Source of the DNA: Pseudomonadota bacterium
GTDB lineage: Bacteria > Pseudomonadota > Gammaproteobacteria > Burkholderiales > Burkholderiaceae_B
Length of the DNA: 32,291 nucleotides
Reading direction: 5' to 3'
NCBI GenBank assembly: GCA_023387815.1
Contig: JAEWHK010000067.1
Span: 1-32,291, forward strand
Position 1 is the first letter of the stretch, and each line of letters opens with the position of its first letter. The notes beneath the pieces are model-generated. The model did not search any database. It was given only the letters and a program-made list of their open reading frames with translations, and was not told the origin of the DNA. The position numbers and the translations under genes were made by a program. This document shows, piece after piece, positions 26,101 through 31,784 of this stretch.

Positions 26101-26576
26101 AGTCCCACCGGCAGGCCCGAACCATCAGGCATTTTCAGGGCAAAATTGCCCACATCCAGACGGTCCACCTGAATGCCCACCGGAATGCCCGGCATTTCAA
26201 AAGGTTTGGCATCTTCCGGCTGCGGCTCCGGTGTTTCGATGGGCAGCAGTTTCACATCCAGATCGGCCACGCTCATCTGCTCAACACGCAGTGTACGTTT
26301 GAAGAGCTTGAGCCAGTCCACTTTCAGGACCGCTTCCTTGCCGGTAATCTTGATTTCCGGCGTATCAATCAACAGCTTGTCCAGCGCAATGCCACTCCAC
26401 AGCGTACCGCGCACATTGGTCAGTTCACCGCCAACCTGGCTCATCACGGTATTGAGCAGCCAGCGACTACCCGGATTGGTTCCCATGAACCAGAATACGA
26501 AGGCGCACAATGCGATCAGAACGGTGAGCAGTATCGGCTTCCAGCGCAGATACCAACGCAGATATTTCATTTTCAT
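20139..26576 (-). CDS. tamB: TamB-like translocation/assembly protein, oversized with triplicated module
   Basis: The 2145-residue protein of the AsmA-like/TamB group is anchored in the inner membrane by an N-terminal helix (about 12-32) and spans the periplasm as a long beta groove. It works with TamA in outer-membrane protein assembly and lipid transport. The C-terminal part is standard TamB (DUF490): GLDVEAGVKV, PKIDLVSYP, EVEKLSWLLMGRGP, then SGNIGESG and a terminal LIYRRFF. Most family members have about 1200-1300 residues. The excess comes from three tandem copies of a module of about 450 residues: IDLTLG starts at residues 468, 936 and 1384, LGKAP-type strands recur after each, and Ala/Lys-rich linkers separate them (about 670-715, 1124-1171, 1570-1596). 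The ATG overlaps the tamA stop (TGATG). Codon use and reading frame look intact throughout. Confidence 0.93.
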   Translation of the reverse strand: MKMKYLRWYLRWKPILLTVLIALCAFVFWFMGTNPGSRWLLNTVMSQVGGELTNVRGTLWSGIALDKLLIDTPEIKITGKEAVLKVDWLKLFKRTLRVEQMSVADLDVKLLPIETPEPQPEDAKPFEMPGIPVGIQVDRLDVGNFALKMPDGSGLPVGLSNFSLADLLIIDQHAKGSLKSLHVSHPQTEADLNGTLEIESIKSPYPMKLDLNANLATQNRQSPVCLSQFVQIGGVLTGALQQRDCTIDLNTKVSGDLEKLGVALKGSGQGAQVDANLNLGLMGDGVPLNMADVNLKLGDSSGLQLKMDKKEQQGAGKSDRLSGSFSSQQLTIKGQQGAADSRLTADMTFVADVQGLSNLQGLQLKGNVDSDSRFQGKPLSADLDIDIDSQGVITQRQLVNHGKVGEAVRDNIKAAAARKAEAEGKSIVTESGEDAVERAKQRGEETAAVETTVTAIDLNRLNIRKADIDLTLGQNSVSTSGSFGKDESVLRLNVDAAKLAELAPGVNGTAKVTGTLAGTIASHVLDISGKVDQGNFKSLGKAPLDLALKLNGKWHKLADGTNGTEGDNDANGNVGAEGWEGELATLNLTHAGIRVQGRDALPFLFNPNALGEQTAWSAGPGELGLTLPGAPETALRLEKASGNANGISTSGSFSNLVVSDKLIDEITKLTAADTPAAGASDGKTAATDAAKKEATAKEKAAAAKALAAKTAGSFPDITFDGDWNVTTEKGLKGKINVRRTSGDRFVPLAQKVPLDFQTLSIDLNETKLDEKSSVLAIAAQGEGPKSSLNTKLNLAMANVIPLRDGNVQLKLTDGSGLDADFATKEGEAEGTDRLTGNLQLHDLDIKSLSGGSLPPSLLNSRIAFAADTLPRKREISDVNIDATFNQGSMWNDKPLTGTLKSQVHLAGVFDKQKQEEQADISIPPNLDKLQVRDTDIDLTLGNNRILAHGGFGEDASQLYLDVNAPALDSFWPNLPGSALVNAVVDGRVVNHHAQVYGMYAKEPSRGLGKAPVVFGLDVRGGWNKVPGGQEGWVGVLNDLGLRHTELRLQQQSPMSLSFLPADGEHPMQWATTASKFLLDLPENRSAQILPGESSGTDTEWQTKGQIKDLVINPQYLMNLQKAFASDDPAAARKAAQDAAKALETAAAENAAKNKKVAEGKKPEAADKAADRDITLDADWDLAFKQMLTGSAHIHRTDGKGVLPFKTPVPLDFDTIAFDIVPQQTAEVRDGYALKASATGEKSHLNADVNLDMATPLLLRDAKADLALRDGSALQLDALVSPKGGDEQSDRIHFHMNSNALPVSKLMGDSIPKTLLSSDLTADVDMFSPTSIKSATVKGKFDKGSVWNDKPLAGNVDLAIRDLTLGGEGSAGIDLNAFRVPAANIDLTLGSNKIRSKGSFGEADSVLTLDVDAPALSSFWPGLPGSVNLDGTVKGMVSKHDVDLKGKFTQGKSREIGKAPLDFHIAANGAWDKNDQGAEGWRGTLSVLDVAHAGITVKQEKPWDLAFAPAAEGGKPAWEAGPSVINIGLPGKHTIAINQEGTSGSNGQWKTKGSIRRFVLSPEFIRDMQKLADPASKEEQKANAGIIDRRKKTQQETSLVLDFDWDLAFDGALTGKTALKRVSGDFMIPAATPIPLGLTNMLVAANFNKTGESSSVANLNIAFDTQNKGNLKGTGSIAFNGLSPNLNGGSRVTLNGNLADISWMGPLTGDMLDLGGAVALNVTAQSRANGQWSTSGKISGSKVKIVEIDNGIRLLDGTLEATLRDNQVVINTLRFPSIIRIKANEWRTKKWIDDNVEAQNGSLGITGKWNLNTSKGDFRVVFDHYPIIQRSDRFVMISGDVAIDAPLPKVDIKGKVTADAGWASVDILGSVPAVDGDVIVLKPGQTKVVEEKSPMDLSLDFTVDLGKRFYIVGLGLDSGLVGSLNVIQEKNQLTGVGAFRTRGGAIEAYGQRLQIRRGRITFQGNIANPILDIEALRTGLDVEAGVKVVGTAKKPKIDLVSYPDVSEVEKLSWLLMGRGPDSSGSDAALLFSVGSSIVGGGQPFYRKLGLDDISIRSGNIGESGTILPEKSVASSVNQESSSDLAQQFFVASKKFENGMTVSVEQAMAGTGTVVRGSYRLFRHLSADIKAGTVNGVELIYRRFFRD
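21789..25949 (-). repeat. tamB: Three tandem ~1.35-1.5 kb modules within tamB
   Basis: Module A is about residues 210-715 (24432-25949), B 716-1171 (23064-24431) and C 1172-1596 (21789-23063). Anchors in each: GSMWNDKPL / GSVWNDKPL in B and C (about 890 and 1342) with a weaker RFQGKPL in A (about 372); IDLTLG at 468, 936 and 1384; LGKAP or IGKAP plus an NG-W strand after it. The start of B and C (DITFDGDW, DITLDADW) recurs once more at 1597 (SLVLDFDW), opening the unique C-terminal part. Similarity is visible at DNA level, for example the WNDKPL codons. Module boundaries are approximate, and A is the most diverged, with an extra charged insert near 415-450. Confidence 0.85.
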
Positions 26577-28357
26577 CAGAATGCCACTCCCAATGAAAAG
26601 TGCAGGCGCAGACTGCGGTCACGCTGACCATAGGCCAGATCCAGAAACAGCGGTCCGGCAGGTGTCTTGATCCGCGCCCCTACGCCATAACCAATATTCA
26701 GCCGCATATCACCGAAAGATTCCGCCGCATCGCCGGCATCCACAAACACACCCATACCAAAGCGATCATCAAAATAACGCATGTATTCCACGCTCATGAC
26801 CGCCAGTGCACGGTCACCCACGACCGCATCGCCGGCAGTCTTGCCGATGGCATTGTATTTATAGCCGCGAATGGTGCGCGCGCCGCCCGTGCGATAGCCG
26901 AAGTCATCGGGAATTCGCATATCCTTGGCGCCGAAAACCTGACCCACCTCACCGCGAAGCGTAAAGACATCACGTCGGCCAATGGGCCACCATTGCTGTG
27001 CCCGCAAGCCTGCGCGACTGAAAGGTTCGCCTTTATCCAGCGTCACACCGGCACCCAGGCCCAGGGCAATCAGATTGCCTTCACGCGGATCATATTTGCT
27101 GTCCACATCCCGGCGCAGCAGATCCCAGGTTGCCACCATCGAAGGCAGGCGATAGCGTTCCTCACCTTCGCGCTTGACCGAATCATAGGCGGCCAGCACC
27201 CCCCAGTTGGATTCATACTCCACGCGGCTGGCTTCATCCAGCTTGAATTCCAGCTTGCGTTTCCAGCCGATGGCATAGCGCATCACATCTTCATTCTGGA
27301 TATCTGAATGGCGGAACATGACACCCACACTGTCTTTACTGCCATCCAGATTGGGGGGCAGATGAAAATCCAGATAAGCGCGTTGGAGTTTGGCATTAAC
27401 GGCAGCGCCTGTTTCCATAATCAGCGGCTGATTGAACACCACGTTCTGCTTGTACAGAATCTCGGCGCCAGGGCCGACAGAATCATCAAAACCCAGCGAA
27501 CCCGCCAGTTGCCGCGCTGGCGCTTCGTTCACGCGAACCGCCACCGGCAGTTCTGCCGAGTCCTGCGTGTAGATCTCATCACCAGGCGGCTTTTTCAGCG
27601 TCACAAAGGCGCCACGAAAGAAATTGGTCGATTGAATCTGCTGCTGCCAGGTGTCGAGCTGATCCTGAGAGAAACGCTGTCCTGGTGTGTATTTGATGTA
27701 GCGTCGAATAATGCTGTCCGGCACCCGGCGCAGGCCGATGACTTCGGTGTGACCCAATGTCACGGCGGGACCACTGTCCACGGTGGTCTCCGTCTCTACC
27801 GTAGAGGTTTCCGGATTGACCACGGCCTGGGAATGCGTCATGCGTGCCAGATAAAAGTCGTTGGCAGCCACGCCATCGAGCATGGAAGACTTGGAATTGC
27901 TCCATTGCTCGTTGATGAAATCCTTGCCTACCGGCAGACCCCAATCCTTGCGCAACTGCGCCACCCGGTCTGTAAATCGTGGGGTGGCAATACTGCCGGT
28001 AAAATTATTGGTAACCGATTTGACCTTGGAAATTTCACCAGGATCGATCGAGATATCCCAGGTTTCCCCGCCTATGTCTTCGCCCACTTCCAGCGTCACG
28101 TCGGGGGCAAAATAGCCGCGAGTGGCAAGCGCCGAAATCACGGCTTCACGGGCCTTGCGACGAATCCGGTCAGCTTCACCGGAGTCCTGATCATCTGCCA
28201 TGCGAACCACGGCAGACAGCCCTTTGTTCACGGCATCCAGCGCCTCCGGGCCCAATCCGCTGGGATCAACAATCACTTCCGGCTTTTGTGCCGAAACCTG
28301 ACCGAAGCTGGCCAAAAATAATACAGTTGTAAGAAAACAAACCTTTTTCAATCGCAT
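26576..28357 (-). CDS. tamA: TamA, outer-membrane Omp85-family assembly factor
   Basis: The 593-residue protein starts with a signal peptide (about 1-23, cleavage after VSA). Periplasmic POTRA domains fill about 25-265 (the last with VIGLRRVPDSIIRRYIKYTPGQRFS). A C-terminal 16-strand barrel of the bacterial-surface-antigen type covers about 280-593, with the lid-loop motif RGY (in GGARTIRGYKYN) and a terminal LGVAF ending in Phe, as outer-membrane proteins need. Together with TamB it forms the translocation and assembly module. The stop overlaps the tamB start by 1 base (TGATG), giving tight coupling. It begins 18 bases after mrp. Length fits the family (E. coli 577). Confidence 0.93.
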   Translation of the reverse strand: MRLKKVCFLTTVLFLASFGQVSAQKPEVIVDPSGLGPEALDAVNKGLSAVVRMADDQDSGEADRIRRKAREAVISALATRGYFAPDVTLEVGEDIGGETWDISIDPGEISKVKSVTNNFTGSIATPRFTDRVAQLRKDWGLPVGKDFINEQWSNSKSSMLDGVAANDFYLARMTHSQAVVNPETSTVETETTVDSGPAVTLGHTEVIGLRRVPDSIIRRYIKYTPGQRFSQDQLDTWQQQIQSTNFFRGAFVTLKKPPGDEIYTQDSAELPVAVRVNEAPARQLAGSLGFDDSVGPGAEILYKQNVVFNQPLIMETGAAVNAKLQRAYLDFHLPPNLDGSKDSVGVMFRHSDIQNEDVMRYAIGWKRKLEFKLDEASRVEYESNWGVLAAYDSVKREGEERYRLPSMVATWDLLRRDVDSKYDPREGNLIALGLGAGVTLDKGEPFSRAGLRAQQWWPIGRRDVFTLRGEVGQVFGAKDMRIPDDFGYRTGGARTIRGYKYNAIGKTAGDAVVGDRALAVMSVEYMRYFDDRFGMGVFVDAGDAAESFGDMRLNIGYGVGARIKTPAGPLFLDLAYGQRDRSLRLHFSLGVAF

Positions 28358-28375
28358 CGGTCCACTTGAGCGTCT

Positions 28376-29470
28376 CTATTTCTTCAGGTTTTCAACCACC
28401 ACGGAAGGGAAGCGGCCGGCCATGTCTTTTGGCAGCGTTGCCACGGCCATGGCAACGCGACGAGCCAGATCACGATACAGCTTTGCTGCCTCGCTGCCCG
28501 CATCTGATACAACGGTTGGCGTACCGGCGTCGGTCTGTTCGCGGATACTGCGCGCCAGCGGCAAGGCGCCCAGCCACGGCACCTCAAGTTCGGCCGCCAT
28601 GCGCTTGCCGCCATCCTCCCCAAAAATAGCGTCGGCATGCCCGCAATTTGAGCAGATATGCATTGCCATATTCTCTACCACGCCCAGAATGGGGATATTC
28701 ATTTTCTGGAACATACGCAGTCCCTTGCGCGCATCCAGCAGCGCGATATCCTGCGGTGTTGTCACAATAATGGCTGCCACTACCGGCACCTTTTGCGCCA
28801 GTGTCAGCGCAATATCCCCGGTTCCTGGCGGCATATCAACAATTAAATAATCGATATCGGGCCAGTTGGTCTGACGCAGCAACTGCTCCAGTGCCTGTGT
28901 CACCATGGGCCCGCGCCAGATCGCGGGTGAATCCGCTTCAATCAGAAAACCTATGGAATTGACGGACACGCCATGCGCACGTAGCGGCTCCATAGTTTTG
29001 CCATCATTGGATACAGGCTTCCCCGAGACACCCATAATCAAAGGCTGGCTGGGGCCGTAAATATCGGCATCCAGAATACCCACCCGGGCGCCGGACTGAA
29101 CCAGCGCAATCGCCAGATTGGCACTGGTTGTACTTTTGCCCACGCCCCCTTTTCCGGAGGCTACGGCAATAATATTTTTGACCGTCGGTATTGGCTTTAA
29201 GCCACTTTGCACGGCATGGGCCTTGACGGCGTCGTTGAATTGAAGCGTGACACGCTGCGCACCCACCGACAGGGCGGCCTCTTCAAGCTGCTGAGCCAGT
29301 GCAGCTTTGCCTGCTGCGTCTGTGATGTAGCCTGGCTCAACCCGTATTACCGCTTCGGACCCCGTCACCGTAATATCGGACTCCTTCAACGTAGGAACCA
29401 CTGGCAATCCGGTATCAGAGTCTTCCACAGACCGCAATGCATCCAGAAGGGTTTTCGAGGACAGACTCAT
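28376..29470 (-). CDS. mrp: Mrp/ApbC-family Fe-S cluster carrier ATPase
   Basis: The 364-residue P-loop protein acts in iron-sulfur cluster delivery. An N-terminal MIP18/DUF59-like domain (about 1-85) precedes the deviant Walker A GKGGVGKST (about 105), the ATPase core (DADIYGPSQP, VDMPPGTGD, TTPQDIALLDARKG) and the CSNCGH motif whose two cysteines bind the cluster at the dimer interface. I take the ATG at 29470 (MSLSSKTLLDAL); a TTG 15 bases upstream is in frame but less likely. Ribosome site is weak (AGCGAG). It heads the mrp-tamA-tamB run on the minus strand and is divergent from the genes at 30083 onward and from metG, the usual mrp neighbour in many bacteria. Confidence 0.94.
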   Translation of the reverse strand: MSLSSKTLLDALRSVEDSDTGLPVVPTLKESDITVTGSEAVIRVEPGYITDAAGKAALAQQLEEAALSVGAQRVTLQFNDAVKAHAVQSGLKPIPTVKNIIAVASGKGGVGKSTTSANLAIALVQSGARVGILDADIYGPSQPLIMGVSGKPVSNDGKTMEPLRAHGVSVNSIGFLIEADSPAIWRGPMVTQALEQLLRQTNWPDIDYLIVDMPPGTGDIALTLAQKVPVVAAIIVTTPQDIALLDARKGLRMFQKMNIPILGVVENMAMHICSNCGHADAIFGEDGGKRMAAELEVPWLGALPLARSIREQTDAGTPTVVSDAGSEAAKLYRDLARRVAMAVATLPKDMAGRFPSVVVENLKK

Positions 29471-30082
29471 TTCAGCTCGCTGCAATTAGTGATATTTATA
29501 GACGTAATTGCCTTAATGATAACGTTTTATCAGGGGCTACATTGTTAAAATCTGTGTTGAGTGGGCAACTCTTTGGCTTGCGAAAGCAGCGCTGGTGCTG
29601 ATATGCACCATATACGGCAAACGGCCGCAGATAATGAAATAACTTTCTACGTAAATCTCAGGAAAGATCAGCGGGCAAATTACAAATGCAATTGGGAAAC
29701 AAGTGATTCGAATCTTTGGGAAACAAGCGCGATGCGAATCTTTGTTCCATTGCTTGGGGGACACACTTTTGCCTTGGTGTTCAAAAGGCTTGCGTCTCTG
29801 TCTTTTGGGGCCCTGGCCCAATGGCCGCTCCCCCACGTGCCGGTAAATGGTTGAAGCGATCGTCTCGGCCATCGCAGCCGCCACGGCCATCGCAGCCGTC
29901 ACAGTCATCGCCACCACGGAATCAGCTGAAACTTTCTGAGGAAAGATTTGTAATCTTCTCTTGAATTTCTCCAGAAAGACCCTAACATAGAGAAAACAAA
30001 TCAAGCAAAATCAAATGCTTGTGTACAATTGAACACGATTGGTACACATTTGTCAGTCCCTCTTACAAGGATTTCACCCTAC
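29471..30082. other. Gene-poor intergenic region with short direct repeats
   Basis: About 600 bases without a gene I can support. It has two near copies of a 24-26-base unit at 29692-29715 and 29716-29741 (both start TTGGGAAACAAG and end CGAATCT), and an 18-base repeat in two and a half copies at 29869-29886, 29887-29904 and 29905-29919 (CCATCGCAGCCG core). A 7-bp inverted repeat (30020-30026 / 30042-30048) surrounds a possible -10 (TACAAT, 30024-30029) before the next gene. Both strands have short open frames of low complexity with no ribosome site. A small RNA is possible but not shown. Confidence 0.55.
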
Positions 30083-30370
30083 ATGAACAATTTTCTGGAC
30101 CGTTTTATCAAAGCACTGATTTTTGGTGTCGTCACCATTGCAGGGCTTGTCATGGCTTCAGTGTTCCTGGTCTCTGCGGCCATCGCGGTGGGTCTGTTCT
30201 ATATTATTGCGAAAATACGCGGCAAACCCTTTGTCGCCCGCGAATACTGGAAAACAACCTCCAACCGCGCCCGCCAGACCCAGAACGAATTCTCCCAGCG
30301 ATTCAAACAACCTGGCAATTTCTCGAAAAAACCTGATATCACAGACGTGGAGATGCGGGAAATTAAATGA
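30083..30370 (+). CDS. Small membrane protein, unrecognised
   Basis: The 95-residue protein has one long hydrophobic stretch at about 9-45 (perhaps two short membrane helices) and a basic, hydrophilic C-terminal half of about 50 residues rich in Arg, Asn and Gln. I chose the ATG at 30083 with AAGGA at 30067-30071 over an in-frame ATG at 30029 that lacks a ribosome site and whose added residues look non-coding. I do not recognise the family; the pattern fits small inner-membrane proteins with a cytosolic tail. A strong terminator follows 20 bases after the stop, so it is a single-gene unit. No function can be given. Confidence 0.65.
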   Translation: MNNFLDRFIKALIFGVVTIAGLVMASVFLVSAAIAVGLFYIIAKIRGKPFVAREYWKTTSNRARQTQNEFSQRFKQPGNFSKKPDITDVEMREIK

Positions 30371-30390
30371 GCCCGTAGTCAGTGAGCCGG

Positions 30391-30436
30391 AAAAGCCCTT
30401 TTCGCACATCGCAAAATGGGCTTTTTGCTTTTTCTG
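30391..30436 (+). terminator. Rho-independent terminator after the small membrane protein gene
   Basis: AAAAGCCC (30391-30398) pairs with GGGCTTTT (30418-30425), continued inside by TTTT/AAAA across a one-base bulge, with a loop of about 10 bases and a T-rich tail (TTTTTGCTTTTT). This is a strong intrinsic terminator on the plus strand and isolates the small gene from the CHR pair downstream. Confidence 0.85.
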
Positions 30437-30482
30437 CATACCAGGACCGCGCCATACCTCAAAACAGAAAGCATCCCCTGTT

Positions 30483-30496
30483 CGGTCTGCAGACCG
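30483..30496. promoter_or_regulatory. Perfect 14-bp palindrome upstream of the CHR genes
   Basis: CGGTCTGCAGACCG is a perfect palindrome, centred about 85 bases before the CHR start codon and 30 bases upstream of the putative -35. It has the form of a dimeric regulator site; there is no evidence for which protein binds it. Confidence 0.4.
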
Positions 30497-30518
30497 GTTT
30501 CACATGACATTCGCGATA

Positions 30519-30556
30519 TTACGAGTACAATTCAGGTCTTATATAAGACTTGAATT
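30519..30556 (+). promoter_or_regulatory. Putative CHR promoter overlapped by a 28-bp palindrome
   Basis: A possible -35 TTACGA (30519-30524) is 17 bases from a -10 TATAAG (30542-30547). The -10 lies inside a palindrome at 30529-30556 whose 14-base arms (AATTCAGGTCTTAT / ATAAGACTTGAATT) match at 13 of 14 positions. An operator over the -10 suggests repression by a dimeric protein. The start codon (30575) is only 18 bases after the palindrome, so the leader would be short. It could also act as a hairpin with the T-rich run after it. Confidence 0.55.
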
Positions 30557-30574
30557 TTTCTTCTTGCGGGTCTC

Positions 30575-31168
30575 ATGTCCAAACCCTTATCGGCGGCACC
30601 CTTGCCCGCCTCCGCTGCTCCTGAAGTCTCGCTGACCGATCTGTTTCGTGGCTTCGCCAAAATTGGCCTGCTGGGCTTTGGCGGCGTCGGCCCAATCGCC
30701 CGTCACGTTATCGTGCGTGAACGCAAGTGGCTGAGCGAGAAAGACTATGCCACTCTGCTGGGAATCGGCAAAGTGCTGCCCGGCGCCAATACCGTGAATG
30801 TGGGCGTCATGCTGGGTGACAAATATCACGGCGTGAAAGGATCTGCGGCCGCGGTCTGCGGACTGATGGTCCTGCCACTGCTTGTACTCATTGTTCTTGC
30901 CGTCGTCTACCAGTTTCTGGATCAGAACCCCTATTTCAATGCCGCCCTGCAGGGCTCGGCCTGTGCTGCAGCCGGCATGGTCATTGGCATGGGATTGAAG
31001 ATGATCAGCAAAATTGAGCTGCGACTTCACCACATTATTGCTGTGCTCATCACGATTGCACTTGTGGTTATGCTGAAATTTACCCTGCTGCAGGTAGTTG
31101 CTGTCATGATGCCACTTGCCATCATCGCCAATTTTATGATTGCGCGACGCCAGGGGCACAAGCCATGA
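30575..31168 (+). CDS. Chromate transporter (CHR) family half-protein, first subunit
   Basis: This 197-residue membrane protein corresponds to one half of the full-length ChrA fold. The family block F.KIGLLGFGGVGPIARHV is at about 26-45, followed by LPGANTVNVGVMLG at about 68-81, and about five transmembrane segments follow. Short-chain CHR proteins are encoded as adjacent pairs that work together and export chromate in characterised cases; many pairs have unknown anion substrates. The next gene overlaps by 4 bases (ATGA) and encodes the partner half. No clear Shine-Dalgarno precedes the ATG at 30575. A regulator such as ChrB is not present in view. Confidence 0.88.
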   Translation: MSKPLSAAPLPASAAPEVSLTDLFRGFAKIGLLGFGGVGPIARHVIVRERKWLSEKDYATLLGIGKVLPGANTVNVGVMLGDKYHGVKGSAAAVCGLMVLPLLVLIVLAVVYQFLDQNPYFNAALQGSACAAAGMVIGMGLKMISKIELRLHHIIAVLITIALVVMLKFTLLQVVAVMMPLAIIANFMIARRQGHKP

Positions 31169-31698
31169 GTGTGCTGCTTGACCTGTTCCTCACCTTCAGT
31201 CGCATCTCCCTGATCGCCATTGGCGGCGCCAACGCCGCCATCCCGGAAATCCGTCTGGCTGCGGTTGATCACCATCAGTGGATGAGTTCCGACACCTTCA
31301 CTCATCTGTATGCCATCGCCCAGTCCGCGCCGGGGCCCAATGTCCTGATTGCAAGCATCATCGGCTGGCATGTGGCGGGCATCACTGGCCTGCTGGTGGC
31401 CACGCTGGGCATGGTGCTGCCCGCAGCTATCCTGGCTTTTGCCATCGGACGTGTGCTCGCGCACTTTACGCATCGCCGGGAATACAAGCTGGTGCAGGAT
31501 GCCGTGGTACCCGTTGCAATCGGGCTGATCATTGCAAGTGGCATAGAACTGTCCCTGTATTCCGCTTATGAAACACTGACCTGGCTGATGGTCATCGCCA
31601 CCGTGGCATTTGTATACTTTACCGAAGCCAATCCCATGTGGGCACTGCTGACCTGCGCCATTGGCGGGGTGGTCGCCTATCAGGCAGGCGTGATGTAA
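31165..31698 (+). CDS. Chromate transporter (CHR) family half-protein, second subunit
   Basis: The 177-residue membrane protein is the partner half of a two-gene CHR transporter. Family blocks are present near the start (F..ISLIAIGGANAAIPEI) and at about 50-60 (AQSAPGPNVL), with about five to six hydrophobic segments after. The first start codon overlaps the preceding stop, so translation is coupled and the two subunits probably form one transporter, as known for short-chain CHR pairs. Whether it carries chromate, sulfate or another oxyanion cannot be told from sequence. The gap of 86 bases to metG shows no terminator; TAAAAT (31741-31746) could be a -10 for metG. Confidence 0.88.
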   Translation: MSVLLDLFLTFSRISLIAIGGANAAIPEIRLAAVDHHQWMSSDTFTHLYAIAQSAPGPNVLIASIIGWHVAGITGLLVATLGMVLPAAILAFAIGRVLAHFTHRREYKLVQDAVVPVAIGLIIASGIELSLYSAYETLTWLMVIATVAFVYFTEANPMWALLTCAIGGVVAYQAGVM

Positions 31699-31784
31699 CC
31701 CGGCTGCCCGCCAATTCGCCGTCAGGCATCAATATTCGTCTAAAATCAGTCTTTTCCCCCTTTTTTGTACTTACATTGCAACTT

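Noticed and set aside
27308..28321. A 337-codon plus-strand frame opposite tamA
   Set aside because: TamA is unmistakable on the minus strand (signal peptide, POTRA, RGY, terminal Phe); the opposite frame shows only shadow composition.
29561..29964. Short open frames on both strands in the mrp / small-gene gap
   Set aside because: They have no ribosome site, are low complexity over the 18-base repeat, and resemble no known protein.
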